A DNA stretch of 64,000 nt from G965115915 sp965115915 (GCA_965115915.1 OZ220483.1:1116001-1180000); one strand, 5' to 3'. Shown: positions 1-8,812, numbered from the stretch's first letter. A program made the numbers and translations. Notes: generated by a model not told the origin, from the letters alone.

Positions 1-821
1 TCCAGGGCCAGATCATTGCCCGTCTGATAGCGTTGTTTCCGAGCCTTGCACAGGCATTTCATAATGATGTCGCTGAGCGGTTGGGGGATATCGGCACGCC
101 GCTCTATCGGTGGTGTTGGCTCTTCCGTCAATATGCGGTTGACCAGCGCGGTAAAGTTCACGCCCGTAAAGGGTTGCTTGGCAGTCAGCATCTCGTATCC
201 CAACACACCCAGAGAATACAGATCCGTCTGGTTGCCAATCGTGTCTTCCTTTATCTGCTCCGGTGACATATATCGCGGGGAGCCCATCACACCCAATACC
301 TGAGTATGGGTTTCATCGGTTTTATGCATGTGGGCGATGCTGAAATCCGCAATCTTCACGTCCATGTCCTGCGTCACCAGTATGTTGGAGGGTTTGATGT
401 CACGATGCACGATACCCTTGGAATGCGCATAATTCAGCGCCTTGGCGCACTTGAACAGTATCTCTACAACCTTCTCTATCGGTAATATCTGGTCCTGCTT
501 GATATATTGTCTGAGTGTGTTCCCCTGCTCTATATACTCCATGACGATATAGCAGGTGCCGTCGTCATCATTAACTCCCGCATCAATGACATTGATAATG
601 TTGGGATGATCCAGTTCACCAGCCGCATGGGCCTCATTGAAAAACAGCTTGCGGTTGCGTGCACCCATCTCCGGGTCATCGATCGCCTCTGCCAGGGCGA
701 CCTTGAGTGCCACGTCCACGTCCTCATACGGGTCATGTCCCAGATAAACGATCCCCATGCTGCCACGGTCGATCTCCTCCCGAATCTCATATTTTCCAAG
801 CCTTTCCGGTTTTTTCTTCAT
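1..821 (-). CDS. Serine/threonine protein kinase, N-terminal part (cut by window edge)
   Basis: This is a Hanks-type Ser/Thr kinase domain. It starts at the ATG read down from 821 and is still open at base 1, so at least 273 residues are seen and the C-terminus is missing. Visible motifs are a glycine loop (RGSMGIVY, about residues 19-26), the VALK lysine at residue 40, HRDIKPSN at 139-146 with catalytic Asp141, and the APE-like segment SPRYMSPEQ. The usual DFG triplet reads DFS at 159-161 (codon AGC at 339-341), in the context KIADFSIAH. Kinases of this type phosphorylate Ser/Thr of partner proteins and usually carry a C-terminal sensory or membrane part, which lies outside the window. The gene is divergent from the CBS-domain gene. 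A perfect TATAAT lies at 863-868 on the minus strand. Confidence 0.93.
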   Translation of the reverse strand, partial: MKKKPERLGKYEIREEIDRGSMGIVYLGHDPYEDVDVALKVALAEAIDDPEMGARNRKLFFNEAHAAGELDHPNIINVIDAGVNDDDGTCYIVMEYIEQGNTLRQYIKQDQILPIEKVVEILFKCAKALNYAHSKGIVHRDIKPSNILVTQDMDVKIADFSIAHMHKTDETHTQVLGVMGSPRYMSPEQIKEDTIGNQTDLYSLGVLGYEMLTAKQPFTGVNFTALVNRILTEEPTPPIERRADIPQPLSDIIMKCLCKARKQRYQTGNDLAL

Positions 822-862
822 GGCCGCCCTATCCCGAACAATTCGGTTGCCTAGCCTGCTCA

Positions 863-868
863 ATTATA
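863..868 (-). promoter_or_regulatory. Candidate -10 box of the kinase gene
   Basis: The minus strand reads TATAAT here, 42 bases before the kinase ATG. No good -35 hexamer lies 16-18 bases upstream. A small inverted repeat (GCGGA, 3-base loop, TCCGC; 878-890) occupies the -35 area and could be an activator or repressor site. The operator idea is inference. Confidence 0.45.
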
Positions 869-932
869 CTACCATTAGCGGACTTTCCGCCACTTCAAGG
901 CTACTTGCCATGCCAGTGTGAGGGAAAATGCC

Positions 933-1082
933 ATGAAAAACAAACAACCGGCTTTGAGAACTGGCAATCCGAAGATTCAAGCCGTCCACTTCGGCAATAA
1001 TTCAGGCACCGCCTGGAGACCCGGCTTGAACAGTGTGCGAGAAGCTGACCCTATGATGTTTTCTGCCAGGTGCCTGGACTGA
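933..1082 (+). CDS. Possible small ORF, 49 residues, unknown
   Basis: ATG at 933 is preceded by GAGGG about nine bases upstream, a usable ribosome binding site. The frame stays open for 49 codons to TGA at 1080-1082. The predicted peptide begins MKNKQPALRTGNPKIQ and has no membrane segment or motif that I recognise. It lies just upstream of the CBS gene on the same strand. It could be a real small protein or chance. Only the ribosome binding site supports it. Confidence 0.2.
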   Translation: MKNKQPALRTGNPKIQAVHFGNNSGTAWRPGLNSVREADPMMFSARCLD

Positions 1083-1147
1083 CTCCAGGGGCATGGCGCT
1101 CTGGCGCAACGGCCATACGCCTTGAACAAGAGGACATGAATACATAG

Positions 1148-1588
1148 ATGACTGTGACCGTACAGCAGGTGATCAATGCCAAAACCGATTCCGGGATCCT
1201 CAGCGTGCCACCCGATAGTTTCGTATTGGACGCAATCCAATTGATGGCCAAAAAAGAAGTGGGTGCACTGCTGGTAATACAGCAGGGGAAACTGGCCGGC
1301 ATTGTTTCCGAGCGCGATTACACCCGTAAGGTTGTGCTGGCAAACCGGGTATCGGCAACTACCCGGGTAAGAGAGATCATGACCACCGAAGTGATCTCTG
1401 TGACCCCTGATAACACCATTGACGAATGCCTGGAGGTTATGACCACTCACTCCATACGGCATCTGCCCGTAATAACGGACGGGCAGCCCGTCACGATGCT
1501 CTCGGTACAGGATGTCATGCGTTCCATACTGCGGGAAAAGGATTTTATTATTAATCGACTGGAAGGCTATATCACTGATTCCATGTGA
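1148..1588 (+). CDS. CBS domain pair protein
   Basis: A 146-residue protein made almost entirely of two CBS domains (about residues 5-60 and 72-128). The typical core segments are visible: VGALLVIQQGKLAGIVSERD in the first and IRHLPVITDGQP in the second. Stand-alone CBS pairs usually bind adenosyl nucleotides and regulate partner proteins, but no partner can be named here. The AGAGGA before this gene is 14 bases from the ATG, with a three-codon mini-ORF (ATG AAT ACA TAG at 1136-1147) in between, so the exact start is a little uncertain. Its neighbours are the divergent kinase and downstream pgi. Confidence 0.9.
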   Translation: MTVTVQQVINAKTDSGILSVPPDSFVLDAIQLMAKKEVGALLVIQQGKLAGIVSERDYTRKVVLANRVSATTRVREIMTTEVISVTPDNTIDECLEVMTTHSIRHLPVITDGQPVTMLSVQDVMRSILREKDFIINRLEGYITDSM

Positions 1589-1659
1589 CCCTCCCACCAA
1601 ACGGGCGCTTCTGCAACTGAAAACCTGGCCAGGGAACCGGCCTGCGGAGATACACAGCG

Positions 1660-3234
1660 ATGCCGGCTGAAAGTGACATCTGTGCCAGGCTGCGTGTACG
1701 ACTTGCCGAACTGCATCGGCAAGGCCTGTCTCAACTGTTGGCACAGGACCCTGAACGCAGCGAACGGTTCCGACTGCGTTGTGCCGGACTACGGATTGAC
1801 TTCAGCCGGAACCATATCGATGGGCAAAGTCTGCAACTGCTGACCCAGCATGCGGCGGCCTGCCAGTTGCCCGAACGCATTGCCGACATGTTTGCCGGGA
1901 GGCATATCAACACATCGGAGAACCGCCCTGCTTTGCACTGGTTACTACGTGCCAAACAGCCTGGTATCCATCAGCAAAACCATGACCTGATACAGCATGA
2001 ACTGAAAAAACTGCACCGACTTGGCACTGCCATGCGACAAAAACGGCTTTGTGCCTATACAGGCACACCTTTCCGCCATGTAATAAATATCGGTATTGGC
2101 GGATCGGACACCGGCATTCGACTGCTTTCCCACGCACTGCGTGACTACCAACAGGACGGTATGAAACTGGATTTTATCTCCAACATTGACCCCAAACCGC
2201 TGCAACATCTGCTGGCACAAACGGTCCCGGCAGAGACGTTGTTCATCGTATCCTCCAAATCATTTTCCACTTCTGAAACCCTGCACAATGCCCAATTCGT
2301 CTGGCGCTGGCTGCAAGACAACGGCTGCAGGGAACCGAAAAAGCATTTCTTTGCAGTCACCGCGAAGGCACAGAAAGCCATCTCCTGGGGCATCATGGAA
2401 GAACATGTACTGGAATTATGGGACTGGGTGGGTGGCAGGTATTCGATCTGGTCGAGCATCGCACTCCCTGTGGTGTTGGTGTGTGGCGTTGAACCCTTCC
2501 AGGCCCTGCTGGAGGGGGGCGAGTCGGTAGACAAACATTTTGCTGAAACGCCATTGGCGGACAATGCCCCGGTCGTGCTGGGATTGCTGGACTTCTGCTA
2601 CCGGAAATTCTTTGCCGCCAGCAGCCTGGCGATTATCCCCTATGACGACGCCCTGTGCCTGTTACCGGAATACCTTGCGCAACTGGTAATGGAGAGTAAC
2701 GGGAAAGGTGTCTGTCGGGATGGTCAACCGTGCAGCGAAAAGACCGCTCCCGTGATCTGGGGGGGTATTGGCAGCAATTGCCAGCATGGTTTCGCACAAT
2801 TACTGCACCAGGGCACAGAACTCATCCCGGTGGATTTTCTGGCAGGCCTGCGCACAAATGGAAACTTCAAACATCATGCCCTGCTGTTTGGCAACTGCCT
2901 GGCCCAGATGCAAACCCTCAGCCAGGGTGAGCAGAGCGCCATTGCATATCAACGTCTGCCTGGCAACAGGCCATCCAGGCTGATCCTCTATCCGGGAATA
3001 ACCCCCCGTATCCTGGGAGAGCTGCTGGCCCTGTACGAGCATCGTACCTTCGTACAGGCCATGCTGTGGGGGATCAATCCATTTGACCAGTGGGGGGTAG
3101 AGCTGGGCAAACACGTGGCGCAGCAGATTGTGACCCGCCTGGAAGGGCCTGGAGACGACACCTCACTGGATGCCAGCACCCGGGAGAATATTCGCCTGTT
3201 CCGTCAATGCCAAACCACTGCAAAAGACCACTGA
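1660..3234 (+). CDS. pgi: Glucose-6-phosphate isomerase
   Basis: Phosphoglucose isomerase interconverts glucose 6-phosphate and fructose 6-phosphate in the cytosol. The 524-residue length is close to the usual 545-550. SIS-type sugar-phosphate motifs are clear: IGIGGSDTG near residue 143, SKSFSTSET near 200, the catalytic-glutamate segment MESNGKGV near 345, GSNCQHGFAQLLHQG near 370 with the catalytic His, and QWGVELGK near 478 with the conserved Lys. The ATG is preceded by GGAG at good spacing. It follows the CBS gene on the same strand with a 71-base gap, so it may be co-transcribed. Confidence 0.97.
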   Translation: MPAESDICARLRVRLAELHRQGLSQLLAQDPERSERFRLRCAGLRIDFSRNHIDGQSLQLLTQHAAACQLPERIADMFAGRHINTSENRPALHWLLRAKQPGIHQQNHDLIQHELKKLHRLGTAMRQKRLCAYTGTPFRHVINIGIGGSDTGIRLLSHALRDYQQDGMKLDFISNIDPKPLQHLLAQTVPAETLFIVSSKSFSTSETLHNAQFVWRWLQDNGCREPKKHFFAVTAKAQKAISWGIMEEHVLELWDWVGGRYSIWSSIALPVVLVCGVEPFQALLEGGESVDKHFAETPLADNAPVVLGLLDFCYRKFFAASSLAIIPYDDALCLLPEYLAQLVMESNGKGVCRDGQPCSEKTAPVIWGGIGSNCQHGFAQLLHQGTELIPVDFLAGLRTNGNFKHHALLFGNCLAQMQTLSQGEQSAIAYQRLPGNRPSRLILYPGITPRILGELLALYEHRTFVQAMLWGINPFDQWGVELGKHVAQQIVTRLEGPGDDTSLDASTRENIRLFRQCQTTAKDH

Positions 3235-3281
3235 ACCTGCCCGGATGTTAAAGAAATTTGAGAGAAATTTTCTATCTCGCC

Positions 3282-3310
3282 TTGTCATCCAACATAAAAT
3301 TAATTATGCT
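3282..3310 (+). promoter_or_regulatory. Promoter of the repeat-containing secreted protein gene
   Basis: TTGTCA (3282-3287), a 17-base spacer and TATGCT (3305-3310) form a sigma70-type promoter. Transcription would start near 3317. That rules out the upstream in-frame starts (TTG 3258, ATG 3306) and favours ATG 3348, which also opens directly into a signal peptide. Confidence 0.6.
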
Positions 3311-3347
3311 CGGTACAAACTCCAGCGAATACGCCTGCAACCTCCGA

Positions 3348-4088
3348 ATGTTTCCCCGTCTCTGCCCTCGGTACTTTCTGATACTGCTGCTGCTGTCTGC
3401 CAGTGGCCTCAACGCACAGGATGCGCCTGATATGGCGGACAGCCCACAGGCCACACCTGACACAGCCGACAGCCCACAGGCCACGCCTGACGCAGCCGAC
3501 AGCCCACAGGCCACACCTGACGCGGCGGACAGCCCACAGGCCACACCTGACACAGCGGACAGCCCACAGGATACGCCTGACACATTTACCGACCGGGTCG
3601 GGCTGGAAGGTTCCGAACTGGACCAGATCGAGAGAGAGTTCGTCCTCTTTGAACGCATCGGCATGGGCATTTCGCTTTCCCTGTCCGAATGTCAGACATT
3701 GACCTCCTGTCCACTGCTGGGAAAAGACGAGATGAAGAACCTGCTCAATGAACTGGACCAACGTATCGCGTACCTGCAGAGGCTTGATATTGATGCCTCA
3801 CAGGGGATAACCCAAAAGCATGTGGCATTCAAGGCAACGTGGGACGATTACACGGTTAGCGTAAAGCGATTGATCGACTTCATCGAACTAACCGACGAGG
3901 AAGGTCAGTTCACTGATCTGGAGCGTGCGTTGGACATGTTGGATGAACTGTTGTCTGCCTATGATATAGGGCTGCCAGAGGATGATGATACGTCGGAGCT
4001 GTTCAGCGACACCCCACCACTCTCCCCGGAGTTGCAACAACAGATCGATGCTGCACAGAGTGACACGGCGCCCGCCACCAATCCATAG
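3348..4088 (+). CDS. Secreted protein with five decapeptide repeats, unknown function
   Basis: From ATG 3348 the product has 246 residues. A signal peptide is clear: MFPRLCP, a leucine-rich core LILLLLSASG, then LNA before Gln24. Residues 30-79 are five tandem copies of ADSPQATPD(T/A), the fifth having D for A. The rest (about 85-246) is acidic and probably helical, with a Cys pair in ECQTLTSCPLLG and a Pro/Asp-rich tail. No known domain was recognised. It precedes the TPR/glycosyltransferase-like gene by 120 bases, so a role in the same surface process is possible but unproven. The start is chosen from promoter position and signal peptide, since no strong ribosome binding site is visible. 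Confidence 0.75.
   Translation: MFPRLCPRYFLILLLLSASGLNAQDAPDMADSPQATPDTADSPQATPDAADSPQATPDAADSPQATPDTADSPQDTPDTFTDRVGLEGSELDQIEREFVLFERIGMGISLSLSECQTLTSCPLLGKDEMKNLLNELDQRIAYLQRLDIDASQGITQKHVAFKATWDDYTVSVKRLIDFIELTDEEGQFTDLERALDMLDELLSAYDIGLPEDDDTSELFSDTPPLSPELQQQIDAAQSDTAPATNP
3435..3584 (+). repeat. 30-bp tandem repeat x5 inside a coding region
   Basis: Five contiguous units, each containing the invariant AGCCCACAGG (at 3441, 3471, 3501, 3531 and 3561). Each unit encodes ADSPQATPD plus T or A. The 30-base period keeps the frame, so copy number can change without a frameshift. Confidence 0.95.
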
Positions 4089-4208
4089 CGCCTGTACAAT
4101 ACGGCCTCGTTCCGAACACGATCTTCGATAACCACGTGCGACCACAATACTGAAGGAACCCTGACCCGCCTTGTGCCGGCTCCGTGATGGGCCCGCGGGA
4201 CTGGCATC

Positions 4209-6050
4209 ATGCAACAGCAGATTCAGCAGGCAAACAAGCTGTTCCAGAACCGACAGTTCCAGGCGGTCATCGATTACCTGCAAGACCTGCCCGTGGAACA
4301 GTCGCCCGATTTGCTCAATATGCTATCCATATCCCTGTTCCGTACAGGAGAAAAACAGGCTGGCTTGAAGCTCATGCAAAACGCGGTACGGAACCACCCC
4401 GGGCTTCCCGCCCTGATCAACAACTACGGCAATCTGCTCTATGAGAATGGGGAACTCCGGGAGTCGGTATCACAGTATGAACAGGTGCTCGACTTGCATC
4501 CGAGCTACCATGACGCAATGGTCAACCTGGGAAACGCCCTCTATGATCTTGAGGAATACACCCGTGCACTGGAATACTATCTGCGGGCAAGACAGATACA
4601 AGGCGATTCGGCAAAGCTGTGCCATGTTACAGGACGCTGTTATCTGGCGTTGAACCAGACAGCACAGGCGAATACAGTCCTGCAAAAGGGGCTCGGTCTG
4701 GCGCCTGAGCATACGCCCATACTCAATGAACTCGGCCGGCTGTTTTTCGATCAATTCGAGAAGGCGAAGACGTACTATCAACGTGCGCTTCGGGTAGACG
4801 CTCTCAATCCGGAGACGCTCAACAACTTCGGAAATCTATATCGAAAACAACACCAGTTCGACATGGCAATCGAGATGCTCGATCAGCTCTGCAAAACCGA
4901 CACCTTGATGGCCGAACCCTACAACAACCTGGGACTGTGTTACAGTGACACTGGCGACTTTGACAAGGCGATAGACTGTTTCCATCAAGCCATCCGCAAA
5001 CGGCCCGAGTACGCGATGGCGGAAGTTGGACTGGGGCTGGCTTATCTGAAAAAAAGGGACCTGGAGCTGGCACGGACCCACCTGAAACGGGCAGTGGCGT
5101 TGGCACCAGACAACGCGACCAGCAATTATAATCTTGGTGTGCTGTATCTGCTTCAGGAAGACTACGCCCAGGGCTGGCCGCTCTACGAATGGCGAAAGTT
5201 CCTTCCCGAATACCATTCCATACATGGACGTGAACTGATCAACGGGACAATCCCGCTTGAGGGAAAGACAGTACATGTATACGCGGAACAGGGCCTGGGC
5301 GATACCATACAGTTCTGTCGCTACCTGCCAGAACTTGGGAAACGCTGCCTGGCGATACATTTTAGCTGTCATCCGGACATTTCCCCGCTACTCCGCCAGT
5401 TCACGGAAATAGACAGCATGCTGAGATTGGAAAACAGTCCCGATTGCGATCTCAGCTTGTCACTGGTCAGCCTGCCGCTGGCACTGGGTCTGGAAGGGCC
5501 GCCATCTTCTTGCCACCCGCCCTATCTGCGCTGTGCAAACGAATCCCTGCTGACACACTGGGAGGAACGCCTGGGCGAACACCTGCTGCCACGTGTAGGA
5601 CTGGTATGGGGAGGCAATCCGATGTTCTACGATGACTGGCTGCGCTCCCCTGGACTGGCCAGCTACCTTCCACTGCTGGATATTCCTGGATTGCGTTTCT
5701 TTTCCCTGCAGTGTGGAGAGGCCGCCAAACAGTTGCTCACGATACCGGACTCGATACCCGCCGTGGCCGACCTGCATGATGCACTCAGCGACTTTGAGCA
5801 GACTGCCGCAGCGATGCGCTGCCTGGATCTCCTCATCAGCTCGGACACTTCCACACTACATCTGGCGGGAGCCCTGGGCATTCCGGCGTGGGGAATACTG
5901 CATTACAATGCGGACTGGCGCTGGGGACTGGATACCGACAGCACACCCTGGTACCCCGAACTTCGTCTGTATCGCCAACGCACGTGGGGGAAGTGGGAAG
6001 AATGTATTGCCCGCGTGCGTAACGATCTGTTGCACTTCAGCACACAATGA
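4209..6050 (+). CDS. TPR protein with C-terminal glycosyltransferase-like domain
   Basis: A 613-residue protein. Roughly residues 1-340 are tetratricopeptide repeats (for example LINNYGNLLYENGELRESV, NLGNALYDLEEYTRALEYY, NNLGLCYSDTGDFDKAID). The C-terminal part resembles the GT-B-type fold of heptosyltransferase-like and TPR-linked transferases: AEQGLGDTIQFCRYL near 358, VGLVWGGNP near 463, DLLISSDTSTLHLAGALG near 540. Such proteins are common in proteobacteria, and their acceptors are mostly unknown. The gene overlaps the next one by four bases (ATGA), so the flippase-like protein is translationally coupled. The ribosome binding site is weak. Confidence 0.88.
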   Translation: MQQQIQQANKLFQNRQFQAVIDYLQDLPVEQSPDLLNMLSISLFRTGEKQAGLKLMQNAVRNHPGLPALINNYGNLLYENGELRESVSQYEQVLDLHPSYHDAMVNLGNALYDLEEYTRALEYYLRARQIQGDSAKLCHVTGRCYLALNQTAQANTVLQKGLGLAPEHTPILNELGRLFFDQFEKAKTYYQRALRVDALNPETLNNFGNLYRKQHQFDMAIEMLDQLCKTDTLMAEPYNNLGLCYSDTGDFDKAIDCFHQAIRKRPEYAMAEVGLGLAYLKKRDLELARTHLKRAVALAPDNATSNYNLGVLYLLQEDYAQGWPLYEWRKFLPEYHSIHGRELINGTIPLEGKTVHVYAEQGLGDTIQFCRYLPELGKRCLAIHFSCHPDISPLLRQFTEIDSMLRLENSPDCDLSLSLVSLPLALGLEGPPSSCHPPYLRCANESLLTHWEERLGEHLLPRVGLVWGGNPMFYDDWLRSPGLASYLPLLDIPGLRFFSLQCGEAAKQLLTIPDSIPAVADLHDALSDFEQTAAAMRCLDLLISSDTSTLHLAGALGIPAWGILHYNADWRWGLDTDSTPWYPELRLYRQRTWGKWEECIARVRNDLLHFSTQ

Positions 6051-7033
6051 AAATGAACAAGGTCTCTGTCGCCGGCCTGCTGGCAGGGCTGCTACTGCTT
6101 GCCGCACTGTTGGTATGGCAGGGGCTGACACCGGTACTGGAACTACTGGCCAACACTGGCTGGATACTGCTTTGGCTTCCGCTGGCCTGGCTTCCTTCGC
6201 TATTACTGACAAGCGAATCCTGGCGTTTATTGCTTTATCCCGAAACCTCCGTGCGTTTCCTCCCTACCCTGCTGGCCAGTTGGATGGGACACGCGGTTAA
6301 CACCCTGCTGCCTTGTGCGACCATTGGTGGAGAGATCGTCAAGGCCAGATACCTGTCTCTACGCGGCGCCGATCCGGAGAGAGCAGCCGCCTCGGTGATG
6401 GTGGACAAGACGGTGCAGGTGGTCGCAGTGATGGTATGGGGCATGATCGGGATCGGAGTATTGTTCTCCACACAGCAGCAAACTGCGCTTGGATTCGCTT
6501 TTCTTGGCGCGTTCGCGGTACTTGGCATTAGCACTGTAATGTTCTTTTATGTACAGAAAATGGGCTTTTTCTCCCTACTGTCACGTCTGGCACACCTGTT
6601 TGTCAGTAAAAAGACCTGGGAGGGGCTGCCCTTGAATGCTGCCACGATGGACCACCAGGTGATGCACATTTATCGCAGGCCGATGCGCATACTGGCCGCG
6701 TCCGTTGGCAAAAGCCTTGGCCTGGCATTGCAGACAGCGGAAGTCTGGCTGGCCTGTCTGCTCCTGGGGCATCCGATAGGGCTTGTGGAAGCGATCCTGC
6801 TGAAAAGCCTGACCGCAACGGCTTCCGATATCGCCTTTCTGATCCCTAATGGTTATGGCATACAGGAAGGCGCCTACATACTTGTCGGTGCGATACTCGG
6901 CATGAGTCCGGAGTTCGCTTTGAGTTTGTCACTCTCGGTAAGGCTGCGCGAACTGCTGATCGATGTACCCGGCCTCCTGCTGTGGCAGCATGTGGAAGGA
7001 CAGGCGTTACTGGGACGGCTCCCCGAGCCCTGA
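6047..7033 (+). CDS. Flippase-like integral membrane protein (LPG synthase TM / HpnL-like)
   Basis: A 328-residue polytopic protein with about seven or eight hydrophobic segments. It carries the family's central motif TIGGEIVKARYL (about residues 90-101), VMVDKTVQ, and the late segment IPNGYGIQEGAYILVGAILG. These match the UPF0104/lysylphosphatidylglycerol-synthase transmembrane family, which includes HpnL and glycan flippase-like proteins. The transported or modified lipid cannot be told from sequence. It starts at ATG 6047 inside the stop of the TPR/glycosyltransferase gene, and ATG 6053 is an alternative. The pairing suggests transfer to, or movement of, a lipid-linked sugar; that is inference. 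Confidence 0.8.
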   Translation: MKMNKVSVAGLLAGLLLLAALLVWQGLTPVLELLANTGWILLWLPLAWLPSLLLTSESWRLLLYPETSVRFLPTLLASWMGHAVNTLLPCATIGGEIVKARYLSLRGADPERAAASVMVDKTVQVVAVMVWGMIGIGVLFSTQQQTALGFAFLGAFAVLGISTVMFFYVQKMGFFSLLSRLAHLFVSKKTWEGLPLNAATMDHQVMHIYRRPMRILAASVGKSLGLALQTAEVWLACLLLGHPIGLVEAILLKSLTATASDIAFLIPNGYGIQEGAYILVGAILGMSPEFALSLSLSVRLRELLIDVPGLLLWQHVEGQALLGRLPEP

Positions 7034-7118
7034 ATCGAGCATTTGAGTCCGGCACAACATCACCGCGACAACAGGTGACGGACCATGACGCCCGTGACAC
7101 CGTGATACCCGGTTTGCA

Positions 7119-7147
7119 TTCCAACCGGAACCTGATTTCGCTATAAT
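7119..7147 (+). promoter_or_regulatory. Candidate promoter of yajQ
   Basis: A perfect TATAAT at 7142-7147 lies 17 bases after a weak -35 (TTCCAA, 7119-7124). The predicted start near 7154 leaves a leader of about 75 bases before yajQ. Confidence 0.5.
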
Positions 7148-7228
7148 CGATCCGACACGGGACGTTTTTTTCACATGCCTCCTTGCGCGAGTGCAACGCA
7201 ACAACCCCAATCAATAGCGAGGTAAGCA

Positions 7229-7711
7229 ATGCCCTCTTTTGATATCGTTTCCCAGGTCGATACCCACGAATTACAGAACGCGATAGAACAAACCAATCGA
7301 GAACTGAGCAATCGGTTCGACCTCAAAGGCAGCGGGGCAAAAGTTGAACTCGCTGAGGAGACATTATTGCTAAGTGCATCCAACGCATTTCAGCTCAAGC
7401 AGATCAACAGCGTCCTGAACGACAAGTTTGCCAAACGGAAGCTGGATGTGCGAAGTCTTTGCTACGGTGAAGTGACAGAAACCGGCAACATAGCCAGACA
7501 GACAGTCACAATCAGACAAGGCATAGCGCAGGAAGAAGCAAAAAAACTGGTGCGTCATATCAAGGACAGCAAACGCAAGGTACAAACTGCGATACAGGGA
7601 AAGCAGCTACGGGTAAGTGGGAAAAAACGGGATGACTTACAGGCCATTATCAGCCTGATACAGGATACTGAAAAAGACCTGCCACTGCAGTTTGTCAATT
7701 TCCGGGATTAG
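7229..7711 (+). CDS. yajQ: YajQ family nucleotide-binding protein
   Basis: A 160-residue full-length YajQ (UPF0234) protein. The conserved opening MPSFDIVSQVD, the NRFDLKG segment near residue 28 and the ending LPLQFVNFRD are all present. YajQ-type proteins bind nucleotides or RNA, and some members bind cyclic di-GMP (established for Xanthomonas). The role here is not known. The start has a good AGGTAAGC site. The gene converges on ttcA with only about 20 bases between the stops. Confidence 0.96.
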   Translation: MPSFDIVSQVDTHELQNAIEQTNRELSNRFDLKGSGAKVELAEETLLLSASNAFQLKQINSVLNDKFAKRKLDVRSLCYGEVTETGNIARQTVTIRQGIAQEEAKKLVRHIKDSKRKVQTAIQGKQLRVSGKKRDDLQAIISLIQDTEKDLPLQFVNFRD

Positions 7712-7730
7712 TCTTCGGCATCATGCGTTG

Positions 7731-8567
7731 TCAACCACGCTTTTGCGCATCGAAGCGGCTTTCCTGATGCCTGTCCAGCGCGGCGAAATCCCAGAGTGAG
7801 GCATCCATCAAATGCGATGGAACCGCGTTCTGCAAACTGGCAAAGATGGTCTCAACCCGACCCGGGCAGGTTCGTTCCCACTGCTTCAACATTTGCTTGA
7901 TTTCCCGGCGTTTGAGGTTCTGCTGAGAGCCGCAAAGGCTACATGGAATGATCGGAAACTCACGCAGCATCGCATAGTGCTTGATATCGGCTTCCCGGCA
8001 ATAGGCCAGCGGCCGTATCAGCACATTCCGGCCATCGTCACTCAGTAGTTTCGGCGGCATCGCTTTCAGCTTGCCACCAAAAAACATGTTAAGAAACAGA
8101 GTCTCTATAATATCTTCCCGATGATGGCCCAGGGCGATACGACTAAAACCGTTTTCCCATGCGAAGCGATACAGTATGCCGCGGCGCAGACGCGAACACA
8201 GGCCACAATAGGTTTTCCCTTCCGGGACCACTCGCTGCACTATGCCAAAGGTGTCCTGCTCAATAACATGGTACTCGATACCAAGGTCTGTCAGATAATC
8301 GGGGAGTACCTGTGCCGGGAAACCTGGCTGTTTCTGATCCAGATTGACCGCGACCAGATCGAATTTCACCGGCGCACTGTTACGCAAACCCAAAAGTATA
8401 TCCAGCAGCGTATGGGAATCGGCACCACCCGACAGACAAACCATGACCCTGTCTCCCTCTCCGATCATGCCAAAGTCTTCAATCGCCTTGGCGGTAAGCC
8501 GCCTCAGACGCTTGCGCAATTTGTTGAACTCGTACTGCTCGGAACGGCTCAGGTTGGCTGCCATCAT
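7731..8567 (-). CDS. ttcA: tRNA 2-thiocytidine(32) synthetase TtcA
   Basis: TtcA adds sulfur to cytidine 32 of certain tRNAs using ATP and an iron-sulfur cluster. From ATG 8567 (a second ATG follows at once) the product has 278 residues. The PP-loop SGGADS is at 46-51. Two CxxC pairs lie at C121/C124 (CGLCSRLRRG) and C209/C212 (CSLCGSQ), as in the family. A longer reading frame extends upstream, but the ATG that overlaps the stop of the small membrane protein gene (ATGA) and follows GGTAGGGG is the natural start. The two genes are translationally coupled. Confidence 0.95.
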   Translation of the reverse strand: MMAANLSRSEQYEFNKLRKRLRRLTAKAIEDFGMIGEGDRVMVCLSGGADSHTLLDILLGLRNSAPVKFDLVAVNLDQKQPGFPAQVLPDYLTDLGIEYHVIEQDTFGIVQRVVPEGKTYCGLCSRLRRGILYRFAWENGFSRIALGHHREDIIETLFLNMFFGGKLKAMPPKLLSDDGRNVLIRPLAYCREADIKHYAMLREFPIIPCSLCGSQQNLKRREIKQMLKQWERTCPGRVETIFASLQNAVPSHLMDASLWDFAALDRHQESRFDAQKRG

Positions 8568-8752
8568 GCCCCTACCAGAAAAATGAGCAGTACCACAAAA
8601 GCCGCCACACAGCACAGCGCAACGATCACCGAGCCCCAATGACGCTCTGTCGCCCGGCTGCTCTGCTCATGCATCCTTTTCAGGCCAGGCCAAAACAGGA
8701 ATGTTATCAGCACAGCAAAAATACCCAACAGTACCTTTTCAAAATCACCCAT
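8564..8752 (-). CDS. Small two-helix membrane protein upstream of ttcA
   Basis: A 62-residue protein. It has two hydrophobic helices, VLLGIFAVLITFLFWPGL (about 7-24) and WGSVIVALCCVAAFVVLLIF (about 39-58), separated by a polar stretch KRMHEQSSRATERH. The start ATG 8752 is preceded by GGAG. Its stop overlaps the ttcA start by four bases, so the two form an operon. I know of no defined function, and a link to TtcA rests only on coupling. Confidence 0.7.
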   Translation of the reverse strand: MGDFEKVLLGIFAVLITFLFWPGLKRMHEQSSRATERHWGSVIVALCCVAAFVVLLIFLVGA

Positions 8753-8803
8753 CTATACTTTTCTCCAACGACGACTCATCCCCACTATCCGACCGGTTGT
8801 TGC

Positions 8804-8812
8804 ATTGTAACA
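8804..8812 (-). promoter_or_regulatory. Extended -10 promoter of the small membrane protein-ttcA operon
   Basis: The minus strand reads TG-T-TACAAT, an extended -10 element, about 52 bases before the operon's first ATG. No convincing -35 is visible. Confidence 0.4.

Larger units (their letters stand above)
822..1147. other. Intergenic region between kinase and CBS gene
   Basis: This is a divergent spacer of 326 bases. It holds the kinase -10 box near 863 and a possible 49-codon ORF at 933-1082. I see no terminator, RNA gene or long repeat. Confidence 0.6.

Noticed and set aside
977..1744. Minus-strand ORF of 255 codons over the CBS gene
   Set aside because: It is antisense to the clear CBS-pair protein, and its product has no recognisable domain.
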